Shown here: piece by piece, positions 16,683 through 24,936 of the stretch | Position numbering within the stretch: position 1 is the first letter of the stretch | Layout: each line of letters starts with the position of its first letter | Origin: VFJN01 sp963717755 | GTDB lineage: Bacteria; Actinomycetota; Acidimicrobiia; Acidimicrobiales; VFJN01 | Reading direction: 5' to 3' | Assembly: GCA_963717755.1 (NCBI GenBank) | Contig: CAVQWY010000005.1 | Span: 806,001 to 870,000 of the forward strand | DNA length: 64,000 nucleotides | Notes under the pieces: model-generated | Told to the model about the DNA's origin: nothing | What the model saw: only the letters and a program-made list of their open reading frames with translations | Databases searched by the model: none | Translations under genes and position numbers: made by a program

Positions 16683-18059
16683 CAGGCGAGCCGCGCCTTC
16701 CAGAAGTAGTTGTGGATGCCATCCGCCGTGAACAGCTTGCGGAAGGTGAGCTCGACGCGCGCGCCGATGCGCACCTGGCTCACGTCGACGTCCGTGAGCT
16801 CGACGGGCAGCCGCCCGCCTCCGTCGAAGTCGACGACCGCGAACACCACCGGCGGGCTCGGCGAGTAGGCCAAGCGGTCGACGGTGAAGGTGGCGACGGT
16901 GCCCCCGACGTCGGCCATGGGCACCTCGGTGGTGTCGCCCGACTGCGGCGGGAGGTGGACCTCGCCGTCACCGCTCGACGACCCGACGAAACCGAACTTC
17001 CAGTCGCCCGACCGCCCGGACGCAGAGGCCGACGGCCGCGCCGGCTCGGGGCGTCGCGGTGGCTCGACGGGCAGGAGCCCGCGCCAGCGCAGGTAGGTGC
17101 CGTACGGGAGCGGGGCGCCGCCTGCGCCTTGCGCGGCCACCGGCCGGGCGGACGACCAGGTCGACAGCGCGTCGGTGGTGCGGAAGAGGAGGACGTGGGC
17201 GCCGTCCGCGAGCACGACGAGCGCGATGACCTGACCCGGTTCGGCGGTCTCGAGCGCCGCGGCCAGGAGGAAGGCGGGCTGCGCGGAGCCGAGGTTCCCG
17301 ACGGAGCCCGCCAGGTCGGCGACCTGCCGGTCGCCCAGCGACAGCTTCTTGGCCAGCGCCGCGTTGGCGCGGGCGTGCGGGCCGGCGATGGCCACGTGGT
17401 CGATCTGGTCGGCGACGAGACCAGCCGTCTTCAGCGCGTCATCCCACGCCGCCTGGCCGAGGGGCACGTAGCGCGTCTCGCCGAACCGCTCCTCCCAGAC
17501 CTTCGACCGGGTGTCACCTGGCGTCCGCCACCGGTCGAGGAACTCCTCGGTGGCCCAGCCGCCGCCCGTGAGCTCCGCCACCACCGGCCCGTCGTCCTCG
17601 TCGCCGATGACGAGCGCGGCGGCGCCGTCACCGAAGGCGGACTCGTCGGACCCGCCCGCCAGACCGGCCCGCACGTCCGCGCTCACCACGAGGTGCGGAC
17701 CGCGACCGCTGAGGGCGGCATGGAGGGTTCCCATCGCCGAGCGCACCGAGCCGTTGGCGTCGAACGCGCCGACGTCTGGGCCGAGCCGCAGGGCGGCGTG
17801 GATGGCGGTGGCGTTGGTCTTGTCGGCGTACGCAGGTGCGACCGTGGAGAACCACAGCGTGTGCGGGGTCAACCCGCCGAGGGGCCGGAGCGCCGCGCGC
17901 GCCGCCTCGACGCCCATCGTCGTGGTGTCCTCGTCGTAGCTCGCCACGGCGCGGCGTGCCCTTGCCCCCTCCGCCGCCGGCCACCGCCGCGATGGTGCTG
18001 CGATCGAGGCGCCAATGGGGCACGTAGGCGGCCGCCCCGACGATGCCGCGCGCTCCCAT
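16682..18059 (-). CDS. HMG-CoA-synthase-like ketoacyl synthase fused to OB-fold (DUF35) domain; frameshifted
   Basis: The N-terminus MGARGIVGAAAYVPHWRLD starts at ATG 18059 and continues to GGGGGKGTPRR; the family then expects VASYDED, which is encoded one frame away from 17947. One extra base between about 17948 and 17958 (length 1378 = 3n+1) explains this. The rest shows GAFDANGSVRSAM at the place of the KAS III nucleophile, with no Cys visible, SVGNLGSAQPAFLL, and a C-terminal OB-fold (VVDFDGGGRLPVELTDVD). The zinc-ribbon cysteines usual before the OB-fold are absent (SSSGDGEVHLPPQ). TACCCT (18066-18071) lies 6 nt before the ATG. Coupled to the thiolase downstream. Confidence 0.78.
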
Positions 18060-18065
18060 CCGGCC

Positions 18066-18071
18066 AGGGTA
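18066..18071 (-). promoter_or_regulatory. -10 box of ketoacyl-synthase/thiolase operon
   Basis: TACCCT on the minus strand, 6 nt before ATG 18059; leaderless geometry; faces the CaiB promoter across operator D. Confidence 0.5.
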
Positions 18072-18078
18072 CGGCGAG

Positions 18079-18097
18079 ATCTGACGGGTCGTCACAT
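18079..18097. promoter_or_regulatory. Operator D, TGAC-N5-GTCA palindrome in a divergent promoter
   Basis: ATCTGACGGGTCGTCACAT; core TGACGGGTCGTCA at 18082-18094. Its centre is 29 nt from the CaiB start (18117) and 29 nt from the ketoacyl-synthase start (18059), so one bound repressor could close both promoters. Confidence 0.7.
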
Positions 18098-18104
18098 TTC
18101 GGCC

Positions 18105-18110
18105 TACGGT
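18105..18110 (+). promoter_or_regulatory. -10 box of CaiB gene
   Basis: TACGGT, 6 nt before ATG 18117; leaderless geometry. Confidence 0.5.
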
Positions 18111-18116
18111 CGGCGG

Positions 18117-19361
18117 ATGCGCCTCGGAGACGTCGCCAACGCCGGCGCGGCGGCGGCTGGCAAGCCCCTCGACGGCGTGCGCGTGCTGGCCCTCGAGCAG
18201 ATGCAGGCCCTCCCCTACGCCACCCAGCTGCTCGCCCGGTTGGGGGCCGACGTGGTGAAGGTGGAGAACCCGTCCGGCGGCGACCTCGGCCGAGGCTCGC
18301 AGCCCGCGATGACCGACCCCGACGGTCGGCACGTCGGTGCCACCTTCCTGCGGAACAACCTCGGCAAGCGCAGCGTCTGCATCGACCTCAAGGCGCCGGC
18401 CGGTCGCGACCTGGTGCTGCAGCTGGCGCCGCGGTTCGATGTCATCGCGGAGAACTCGAAGGCCGGCGCCATGGCGCGCCTCGGCCTCGGCTACGCCGAC
18501 ATCGCGGCGGTGCACCCGCGCGCGATCTACCTCTCGATCTCCGGCTTCGGGAACACGGTGCCGTCGCCCTACGACTCGTGGCCCGCGTTCGCGCCGATCG
18601 TCGAGGCGATGTCGGGCATCTACGAGTTCAAGCGGCGAGGCGACCAGCCGCCAGTCGTCGCCCCCGTGGGCGCGCTGGGCGACATCGGCTCGGGCCTGTA
18701 CGCGGTCATCGGGGTCCTGGCTGCCCTTCGCCACCGCGACGCCACCGGCGTGGGCCAGCAGATCGACATCGCGATGCTCGACGCCATGGTCGCGATGACC
18801 GACCTCGTCACCAACTTCTGGTCGCTGGGACTCCGCGACGGCGCCGTCGCCCCGCTCATCATGGACGGGTTCCGAGCCAACGATGGGTGGTTCATCATCC
18901 AGGTCGGCCGCGAACCGCAGTTCGCCATGCTCGCCGAGCTGGTCGGCGAGCCCGGTTGGCCCAGCGATGCTCGCTTCACCGATCGCCAGGGCTGGGTCGA
19001 CCACCTCGACGACGTGATCCGGCCGGCCGTCGAGGGCTGGGCGGCCGACAAGACGCGCCTCGAGGCCTGCGCCGCGATGTCGGCTGCGGGCATCGCCGCC
19101 GGCCCCTGCTACCGGGACGACGAGGTGGTGGCCGACGAGCACGTCGCCGCGCGCAACATGCTCGTCGAGGTCCCCCGCACAGACGGCGTCGACGAGCCCG
19201 TGCTGGTGCCGGGCAACCCGGTGAAGCTCACGAACGTGGCCGAGGGTCCCGAGACGCGGATGCCGTGGCTGGGCGAGCACACGGATGCGGTCCTCACCGA
19301 GGAGCTGGGCCTCGGTCACGGGGCGCTGGCATCGCTGCGCGCCGACGGCGTCATCGCCTGA
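18117..19361 (+). CDS. CaiB/BaiF family (class III) CoA-transferase
   Basis: 414 residues from ATG 18117, chosen because TACGGT and operator D sit directly upstream; an in-frame start at 18015 would read through both. LEQMQALPYATQLLARLGADVVKVENP, the NNLGKRSVCIDLKAPAG segment and GVGQQIDIAMLDAMVAM, with the Asp that forms the acyl-aspartyl intermediate, are family hallmarks. Class III transferases exchange CoA between acids in carnitine, bile acid, oxalate or methyl-branched acid metabolism. The shared operator with the ketoacyl-synthase/thiolase operon suggests one pathway. Confidence 0.88.
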   Translation: MRLGDVANAGAAAAGKPLDGVRVLALEQMQALPYATQLLARLGADVVKVENPSGGDLGRGSQPAMTDPDGRHVGATFLRNNLGKRSVCIDLKAPAGRDLVLQLAPRFDVIAENSKAGAMARLGLGYADIAAVHPRAIYLSISGFGNTVPSPYDSWPAFAPIVEAMSGIYEFKRRGDQPPVVAPVGALGDIGSGLYAVIGVLAALRHRDATGVGQQIDIAMLDAMVAMTDLVTNFWSLGLRDGAVAPLIMDGFRANDGWFIIQVGREPQFAMLAELVGEPGWPSDARFTDRQGWVDHLDDVIRPAVEGWAADKTRLEACAAMSAAGIAAGPCYRDDEVVADEHVAARNMLVEVPRTDGVDEPVLVPGNPVKLTNVAEGPETRMPWLGEHTDAVLTEELGLGHGALASLRADGVIA

Positions 19362-19402
19362 GCGGCACCTGAAGACAGGTTCCCGTCGCCGACCCTCAGA
19401 GG

Positions 19403-19408
19403 TAGCGT
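19403..19408 (+). promoter_or_regulatory. -10 box of alpha/beta hydrolase gene
   Basis: TAGCGT, 7 nt before ATG 19416; leaderless geometry. Confidence 0.4.
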
Positions 19409-19415
19409 CGGACCG

Positions 19416-20303
19416 ATGGCACTGGCGCCCTATTCGAGCTTCGACGTGCCGGTCGAGGGCGGGTCGCTCCACGTCGGCCGCTGGGGCGACGGCGACAAGG
19501 TGGTGGTGGCGGCCCACGGGATCACGGGCAACCACCGCTCGTGGCAGGGCGTCGCCCGCGCGCTCGACGCTGACGTGTCGCTCGTGGCGCCCGACCTCCG
19601 CGGCCGAGGCCTCTCCTCGAAGCTGGCCGGCCCGTTCGGGATGCGAGCGCACGCCGACGACCTCGTCGCCGTGCTCGACCACCTCGAGCTCGACCGCGCC
19701 GTCCTCGCCGGTCACTCGATGGGTGCCTACGTCGCCACCGTGGCCGCCACCACCCACGCGCCGCGCTGGTCCAACGTCGTGCTGGTCGACGGGGGCGTCG
19801 CGCTCCCGCTGCCCCGCGGCGTCGACCCGGCCGACATGCTGGCGGGAGTCCTCGGTCCGGCCCTGGCCCGACTCGAGATGACCTTCGCCGACCGCGACGC
19901 CTACCACGCGTTCTGGCGCGAGCACCCTGCCCTCACCGAGCCGGGAGCGTGGAACGAGGACACCGAGGCGTGGCTCGACCACGACCTCATCGGCACCGCG
20001 CCCGAGCTGCGCTCGTCCGCCGCGCTCGAGGCGGTGCGCTTCGACGGCACCGAGCTGCTGGTCGACCGCGAGGTGCGTCGCGCGTTCAACGCCATGCGCC
20101 AACCGTCCGTCCTCCTCCGAGCGCCGCGAGGCCTCCTCAACCAGGTGCCGCCGCTGCTCCCCGACGAGCTCGTCGACCCGCTCCGCGCCCGTTGGCCCAT
20201 CCGGCTCGAGATGCTGGTCGACAACACGAACCACTACTCGATCCTGTTGGCCCAGCGCGGGGCCCGGGTCGTCGCGAGCCACCTCCACGCCGCCTTTGCC
20301 TGA
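19416..20303 (+). CDS. Alpha/beta hydrolase
   Basis: 295 residues. AAHGITGNHRSW is the oxyanion loop, LVAPDLRGRGLS the strand-4 motif, and AGHSMGAYV the nucleophile elbow with Ser near residue 102; NTNHYSILL near the C-terminus contains the catalytic His. No signal peptide. The TGA is followed within the next bases by the decayed GNAT gene, whose likely TTG start overlaps this stop region, suggesting a former operon. Substrate unknown. Confidence 0.87.
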   Translation: MALAPYSSFDVPVEGGSLHVGRWGDGDKVVVAAHGITGNHRSWQGVARALDADVSLVAPDLRGRGLSSKLAGPFGMRAHADDLVAVLDHLELDRAVLAGHSMGAYVATVAATTHAPRWSNVVLVDGGVALPLPRGVDPADMLAGVLGPALARLEMTFADRDAYHAFWREHPALTEPGAWNEDTEAWLDHDLIGTAPELRSSAALEAVRFDGTELLVDREVRRAFNAMRQPSVLLRAPRGLLNQVPPLLPDELVDPLRARWPIRLEMLVDNTNHYSILLAQRGARVVASHLHAAFA

Positions 20304-20900
20304 CACCGCCGCGCGGCGGCTCCGGCCCGTCCGCCGCGACGACGAAGCGGCGGTCGTGGCGGCCCAAGCCGAGCTGGCGGAGGAGTAGTTCCCTTCGCCC
20401 TCGGCTTCCAGGACGGCATGCCCTGGGCGCGCTACGTCGAGGGCCGGCGGCGCCAGGCCCATGGGGTCGACCTGCCGGACGGGTGGGTGCCGAACACCTT
20501 CCTCCTCGCCGACGTCGCCGGCGAGATCGTCGGCCGGGCCTCGATCCGCCACGAGCTGAAACGACTTCCTCGCGCACCAGGGCGGCCACATCGGCTACTG
20601 CGTGCTCGCCGGTCACCGTCGCCGCGGCTACGCCACCGAGATCCTCCGACAGTGCCTCGTGATCGCCAGCTCGGTCGGCGTCGACCGAGCGCTCATCACC
20701 TGCGACGAGGGCAACGTCGGGTCCGCCACCGTCATCGAACGAGCCCGCGGCGGCTACGAGTCCACCGTCCACGACACGGAGGAAGGCATCCCAAGCGCCG
20801 TCGGGCAGGAGGAAGACCTCTGCCTCGCGGCCCTCGGCGAACGGGCACCCGCTCGTCCAGGCGCCAAGGGTCATCCCCAGCGGTCGGATCGGTCACCGGG
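20296..20900 (+). pseudogene. Decayed GNAT acetyltransferase gene with several lesions
   Basis: Start TTG 20296 gives LRPVRRDDEAAVVAAQAELAEE then TAG at 20386-20388. One frame over, FALGFQDGMPWARYVEGRR continues the protein to SIRHEL; an extra A in the run at 20559-20561 shifts the frame again, after which GGHIGYCVLAGHRRRGYATEILRQCL (acetyl-CoA loop), ALITCDEGNVGSATVIERAR and GYES follow. Together they reconstruct a GNAT protein of about 185 residues. Nonsense mutation, one missing base after it and one extra base make three lesions, more than elsewhere in the window, so genuine decay is likelier than sequence error. The C-terminal end is not sharp. Confidence 0.7.
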
Positions 20901-20914
20901 CCACGTCCGCCGAG

Positions 20915-21442
20915 CTAGGCGTCGGTCTTCTTGGGCGGAGGTCGCCAGGCGACCGCGAGGAGCGACGCCGCGCCGCCCACGCCCGCGATGAGCGCGATGA
21001 GGAGGCCGTCGGTGCCCGGTGACGGGTCGAAGAGCTCGAGGGCGTGGTCGACGGACCACTCGCCGGCGCCGAGGGTGGCGATGGCGAACCCGGCGATGGT
21101 GAGGGTCATCACGTACTCCCACCCCTCGCCCGGGCGGAAGATGAAGAAGCCGTTGCCCCGGTGGTTGGTGACGATCGCCACGAGCATCACGCCGATCACC
21201 GCGGCGCCGGCTAGGGGCGTGAGCAGGCCGAGCACGAGCAGGGCCCCGCCACCGACCTCGGTGAGGCTGGCCAGCCAGGCGTGGACGATGCCGGGCTTCA
21301 TGCCGAGGCTCTGGAACCAGCGGCCGGTGCCGGCGATCTTGCCGCCGCCGAAGATGTGGTTGATGCCGTGGGCGAGCATCACCGCCCCGACCCCGCACCG
21401 CAGCACGAGCAGGGCCAGGTTGATCGAGTCGAGGTCGTCCAT
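20915..21442 (-). CDS. DoxX family membrane protein
   Basis: 175 residues with four hydrophobic helices. Start ATG 21442. LVLRCGVGAVMLAHGINHIFGGG and GGGALLVLGLLTPLAGAAVIGVML match DoxX/DoxD-type proteins; a loop IVTNHRGNGFFIFRPGEGWEY precedes helix 3. Family members are small membrane proteins associated with oxidoreductases or thiol-redox systems; the function here is not known. It is divergent from the ABC1 kinase gene (58 nt apart). Confidence 0.83.
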   Translation of the reverse strand: MDDLDSINLALLVLRCGVGAVMLAHGINHIFGGGKIAGTGRWFQSLGMKPGIVHAWLASLTEVGGGALLVLGLLTPLAGAAVIGVMLVAIVTNHRGNGFFIFRPGEGWEYVMTLTIAGFAIATLGAGEWSVDHALELFDPSPGTDGLLIALIAGVGGAASLLAVAWRPPPKKTDA

Positions 21443-21486
21443 CGCTGGGCAACGTACCGGGATCGACCGCGCCGAGGGGCCATCGG

Positions 21487-21492
21487 TAGCCT
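21487..21492 (+). promoter_or_regulatory. -10 box of the ABC1 kinase operon
   Basis: TAGCCT, 8 nt before ATG 21501; probably leaderless. Confidence 0.35.
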
Positions 21493-21500
21493 CGGCGCCC

Positions 21501-22988
21501 ATGCCGTCCGCCAAGACCGTCGCCAAGGTGCTCGGCGTGATCACGGCGGCCACCGCGGGCGCCCTCGCGGTGAAGGAGGCGAAGAAGCGGATCGACGCCA
21601 GCCGCGAGGCCAGTGGGCCCATCACGTCATCGAGCCGCAACGCCCGCAGCGTGGCGATGGCCGGCATCGGTGCGAAGGCGGGTGGGCAGTACGCCCTCCA
21701 CCGGGCCCGCAAGGTGTTCGCCTCGGCCGCCCGCGAGAAGGAGCTCGACGCCGCCTTCGAGCTGCAGACGGCAGAGAGCATCGCCGAGACGCTCGGCAAC
21801 ATGAAGGGCGCCATGATGAAGCTCGGCCAGATGGCCAGCTACCTCGACCAGGGCCTGCCCGAGCCGGTGCGCCAGGCCCTCGCCGAGCTGCAGGCCAACG
21901 CGCCGCCCATGAGCGCCGAGCTGGCCGCCCAGGTGGTGCGCGAGGAGCTGGGTGACGCGCCGGAGGCCGTGTTCGCGGAGTGGGATCCCAAGCCGATCGC
22001 GGCCGCCTCGATCGGGCAGGTGCATCGCGCCATCACCCACGACGGGCGCGCCGTCGCCGTGAAGGTGCAGTACCCGGGAGTCGGCGACGCCATCAGAGCC
22101 GACCTCGACAACGCCGGGATGATGTTCGGCGCCATGGGCATGATGCTCCCCGGCCTCGAGCCGGGGCCGCTCGTCGAGGAGCTGCGGTCGCGCCTCCTCG
22201 AGGAGCTCGACTACGTCAAGGAGGCGGACAACCAGCGCCTCTTCGCCGCCTACTACGAGGGGCATCCGTTCATCCACATCCCGGCCGTGGTGGACGAGCT
22301 GTGCGCGGAGCGGGTGCTCACCACCGAGCTGGCCGAGGGGGTGCGCTTCGACGAGGTCGAGGGGTGGAGCCAGGCGGAGCGCGATCTGGCCGCCGAGGCC
22401 ATCTTCCGGTTCGTGTTCGGCAGCCTCTACCGGCTGCACGCGTTCAACGGCGACCCGCACCCCGGCAACTACCTGTTCCGCCCGGGCGGACAGGTCACGT
22501 TCCTCGACTTCGGCCTGGTGAAGCGGTTCGACGAGGACGAGGTCGTCCTGATCGCCGACATGCTCAAGGCGATGGTGGTCGACAAGGACATCAAGGAGTA
22601 CCGCCGGCTCATCGAGAGCATCGGCATGCTGACGCCGGGCAGCTCCTTCACCGACGACGAGGTGATGGACTACTTCGGCCACTTCTACGACTTCGTCCAG
22701 CGCGACGAGGTGGGCACGATCACCCCCGAGTACACGTCGGAGACCGTGCGCCGGTTCTTCGACTACGGCGGGGAGCACGGCCAGATCCTCAAGGCCGCCA
22801 ACGTGCCGCCGACCTTCGTGATCATCCAGCGCATCAACCTCGGCCTCTACGCGATCTTCGGCCAGCTCCGGGCCACCGCCAACTGGCGGCGCATCTCCGA
22901 GGAGATCTGGCCCTTCGTGGACGGGCCGCCCACCACCGATCTCGGACGCCAGGCCGCCGCGTGGGCCGCCGAACGAGGCCACGGGTGA
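21501..22988 (+). CDS. AarF/ABC1/UbiB family atypical kinase
   Basis: 495 residues. The N-terminus has an Ala-rich hydrophobic segment and basic residues. ABC1 signatures are clear: MMKLGQMASYLD (KxGQ), AAASIGQVHRA (Ala-rich nucleotide loop), AVKVQYPG, NGDPHPGNYLF (catalytic loop) and FLDFGLVKRF (metal-binding DFG). UbiB-type proteins are ATPases/kinases supporting isoprenoid-quinone or lipid metabolism. First gene of a rightward chain in which each gene overlaps or abuts the next; its TGA overlaps the HAD gene GTG. Confidence 0.9.
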   Translation: MPSAKTVAKVLGVITAATAGALAVKEAKKRIDASREASGPITSSSRNARSVAMAGIGAKAGGQYALHRARKVFASAAREKELDAAFELQTAESIAETLGNMKGAMMKLGQMASYLDQGLPEPVRQALAELQANAPPMSAELAAQVVREELGDAPEAVFAEWDPKPIAAASIGQVHRAITHDGRAVAVKVQYPGVGDAIRADLDNAGMMFGAMGMMLPGLEPGPLVEELRSRLLEELDYVKEADNQRLFAAYYEGHPFIHIPAVVDELCAERVLTTELAEGVRFDEVEGWSQAERDLAAEAIFRFVFGSLYRLHAFNGDPHPGNYLFRPGGQVTFLDFGLVKRFDEDEVVLIADMLKAMVVDKDIKEYRRLIESIGMLTPGSSFTDDEVMDYFGHFYDFVQRDEVGTITPEYTSETVRRFFDYGGEHGQILKAANVPPTFVIIQRINLGLYAIFGQLRATANWRRISEEIWPFVDGPPTTDLGRQAAAWAAERGHG

Positions 22989-23692
22989 TCGAGGTCATCG
23001 CCCTCGACGGCGACGACACCCTGTGGCACAGCGAGCACCTCTTCGTCGACACCCAGGATCGCTTCCGCGACGTCGTCCGTCCCCACGTCGATCTCGACGA
23101 CGCCGCCCTCGACGCGCGGCTCCTCGAGGTCGAGCGGCGCAACCTGCCGCTGTTCGGCTACGGGGTGAAGGCGTTCACGCTCTCGCTGGTGGAGACGGCC
23201 ATCGAGGTGACCGACGGGCGGATCCCGGGTCGGGACCTGCAAGCGGTCCTCGACCTCGGCAAGGTGCTCATCGACCATCCGGTGGACCTGCTCGACGGGG
23301 TGCACGAGGCCGTCGACGTGCTCACGAACACCTACCGGGTGATGGTGATCACCAAGGGCGACCTCCTGCACCAGGAGACCAAGGTCGCTCGGTCCGGTCT
23401 CGCCGAGCTGTTCTGGCGGGTCGAGATCGTGTCCGAGAAGGACGAAGCCACCTACCGGCGGATCCTCGAACGCCATGGCATCGACCCGGCCACCTTCGTC
23501 ATGGTCGGCAACTCGGTCCGCAGCGACGTGCTCCCCGTGCTCGCCATCGGCGGGCGAGCGGTGCACGTTCCGTACTCCGTCACCTGGGCGCTCGAGCACG
23601 CGGAACCCGACCCCGACGTGCACGACTTCCCCGTGCTCCTGTCGCTGGCGGAGCTGCCCGCCTGCATCGAGCAGCTGCAAGGCGAGGGCTGA
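22985..23692 (+). CDS. HAD family hydrolase
   Basis: 235 residues from GTG 22985, overlapping the preceding stop (GTGA). ALDGDDTLWHSEHLF supplies the nucleophile Asp and acid/base Asp, VMVITKGDL motif II, SEKDEATYRRIL the Lys region and VMVGNSVRSDVLP the metal-binding Asp. C1-capped phosphatase of the phosphoglycolate-phosphatase group by layout. Substrate not assignable. Co-transcribed with the ABC1 kinase. Confidence 0.87.
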   Translation: MIEVIALDGDDTLWHSEHLFVDTQDRFRDVVRPHVDLDDAALDARLLEVERRNLPLFGYGVKAFTLSLVETAIEVTDGRIPGRDLQAVLDLGKVLIDHPVDLLDGVHEAVDVLTNTYRVMVITKGDLLHQETKVARSGLAELFWRVEIVSEKDEATYRRILERHGIDPATFVMVGNSVRSDVLPVLAIGGRAVHVPYSVTWALEHAEPDPDVHDFPVLLSLAELPACIEQLQGEG

Positions 23693-23694
23693 CC

Positions 23695-24427
23695 GTGCCC
23701 GAGCTGACGGTCGTGTCGTTCAACATGCACTGGGGTCGTGGGGAGCGCGGCGACGGCTGGCCGTCGTTCGACTACCTGGAGGCGTGCCGCGGCTTCGATG
23801 CCGACGTGCTCGTGCTCCAGGAGTCGTGGGCACCCGACGGCGGCCTGGCGCAGCACGCCGAGATCGCGACCGCGCTGGACATGGACGTGGTGTCCGTGCC
23901 GATGGCCCGGGCCGTGCTCGAACCGAAGCCGAAGCTGATGGGGCGTGCCGACCCCGACCACGAGGTCGGCGCCGGTGACTGGAGCCTGGCCCTGCTGTCG
24001 CGCAAGCCGATCCGCGCCAGCCGCGTGATCGACCTGCCACGCGCTGTTCCTCGATCCGTGGAGGCGGGCGCTCGTCCTGGCCGAGCTCGACGTGGATGGC
24101 ACCAACCTCACCGTCGCGGCGGTCCACTTCTCCCACCTGGAGTTCGGGGCGCCGCTGCACACGCGCGCGCTGCGACGGGCGCTGCCGACGACCGATCGTC
24201 CGGCCGCGTTCGTCGGTGACATGAACATGTGGGGATGGACGATCTCGGCGATGGTGCCCAAGGGGTGGCGCCGGGTCGTCAAGGGCAAGACCTGGCCGTC
24301 CCACCGGCCGAAGCACCAGATCGACCACGTGCTGGTCACCCCGACCGTCGAAGTCGTCAGCGGCGAGGTGCTGCCGGACCTCGGCTCCGACCACCGGGCC
24401 GTCCGCGTCCGGCTCCGGGTCACGTGA
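23695..24427 (+). CDS. Endonuclease/exonuclease/phosphatase (EEP) family protein, frameshifted
   Basis: GTG 23695 gives ELTVVSFNMHWGRGERGDGW, VLVLQESWAP (metal-binding Glu) and GAGDWSLALLSRKPI. At about 24039-24050 the conserved frame moves by one base: FLDPWRRALVLAELDVDG, VHFSHLEFGAP, AAFVGDMNMWGW (catalytic Asp-Asn), and HQIDHVLVTP with GSDHRAVRVRL (terminal Asp-His). All EEP motifs are present across the two frames; total length 733 is 3n+1, consistent with one extra base. Likely an intact phosphodiesterase or nuclease if the sequence is corrected. It sits between HAD and LMW-PTP genes. Confidence 0.78.
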
Positions 24428-24936
24428 GCGGGCCCATCGTGTTCCTGTGCACCGGCAACGCGGCCCGGTCCGTCATGGGCGGAGCGGCGCTGGCGGCCCA
24501 CCTGCCGGACTGGCACGTGTCGACCGCCGGCACGCTCGTGGTCGAGGGCCAGCCGATGAGCTGGCGGACCAAGGCGGCCCTCGAGGCGGTCGGCCTCGAC
24601 GCCCCCCACCACCGCAGCCGGCAGGCGACCACTTCGGAGGTGGGCAATGCTGCCCTCGTGATCGCCCTCGCCCCTGAGCACGTGCAGTGGGTGCGCCGCA
24701 CCCACCCCGAGGCCGCCGCTCGCACGGCCACGCTGCGCCGCCTGGCTCGCGACCTCCCCGACCACAACGCCCCGCTGGCCGAGCGGGTCGCCGCCCTCGC
24801 CCTGGCTGAGGTGGAGCTCGGCGCCTGGGAGGAGGTGGTCGACCCCGGTGGCGGTGATGCCGAGGCGTTCGCCGCCTGCGCCGTCGAGGTGGTCGACCTC
24901 GTCGCCACGCTCGCCCCCCGGCTGGTGGGTCGGTGA
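24424..24936 (+). CDS. Low-molecular-weight protein-tyrosine phosphatase family protein
   Basis: 170 residues from GTG 24424, overlapping the EEP stop (GTGA). IVFLCTGNAARSVMGGA is the C-x5-R-S active-site loop with the nucleophile Cys near residue 9, and VVDPGGGDAEAF is the Asp-Pro general-acid loop. The usual DP-Y/F motif is slightly altered. It may dephosphorylate tyrosine in the cytoplasm; some relatives are arsenate reductases, but no arsenic genes are nearby. Stop overlaps the next GTG. Confidence 0.84.
   Translation: MSGPIVFLCTGNAARSVMGGAALAAHLPDWHVSTAGTLVVEGQPMSWRTKAALEAVGLDAPHHRSRQATTSEVGNAALVIALAPEHVQWVRRTHPEAAARTATLRRLARDLPDHNAPLAERVAALALAEVELGAWEEVVDPGGGDAEAFAACAVEVVDLVATLAPRLVGR

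Noticed and set aside
16712..19372. Very long rightward frame of 886 codons
   Set aside because: Low-complexity Arg/Gly composition; it overlaps the antisense of the ketoacyl-synthase gene and another frame of CaiB, both of which have clear motifs.
17628..20591. Leftward frame of 987 codons
   Set aside because: Mostly antisense of CaiB, hydrolase and other genes. Only its last part (MGARGIVGAAAYVPHW onward) is real, and it belongs to the frameshifted ketoacyl-synthase gene.
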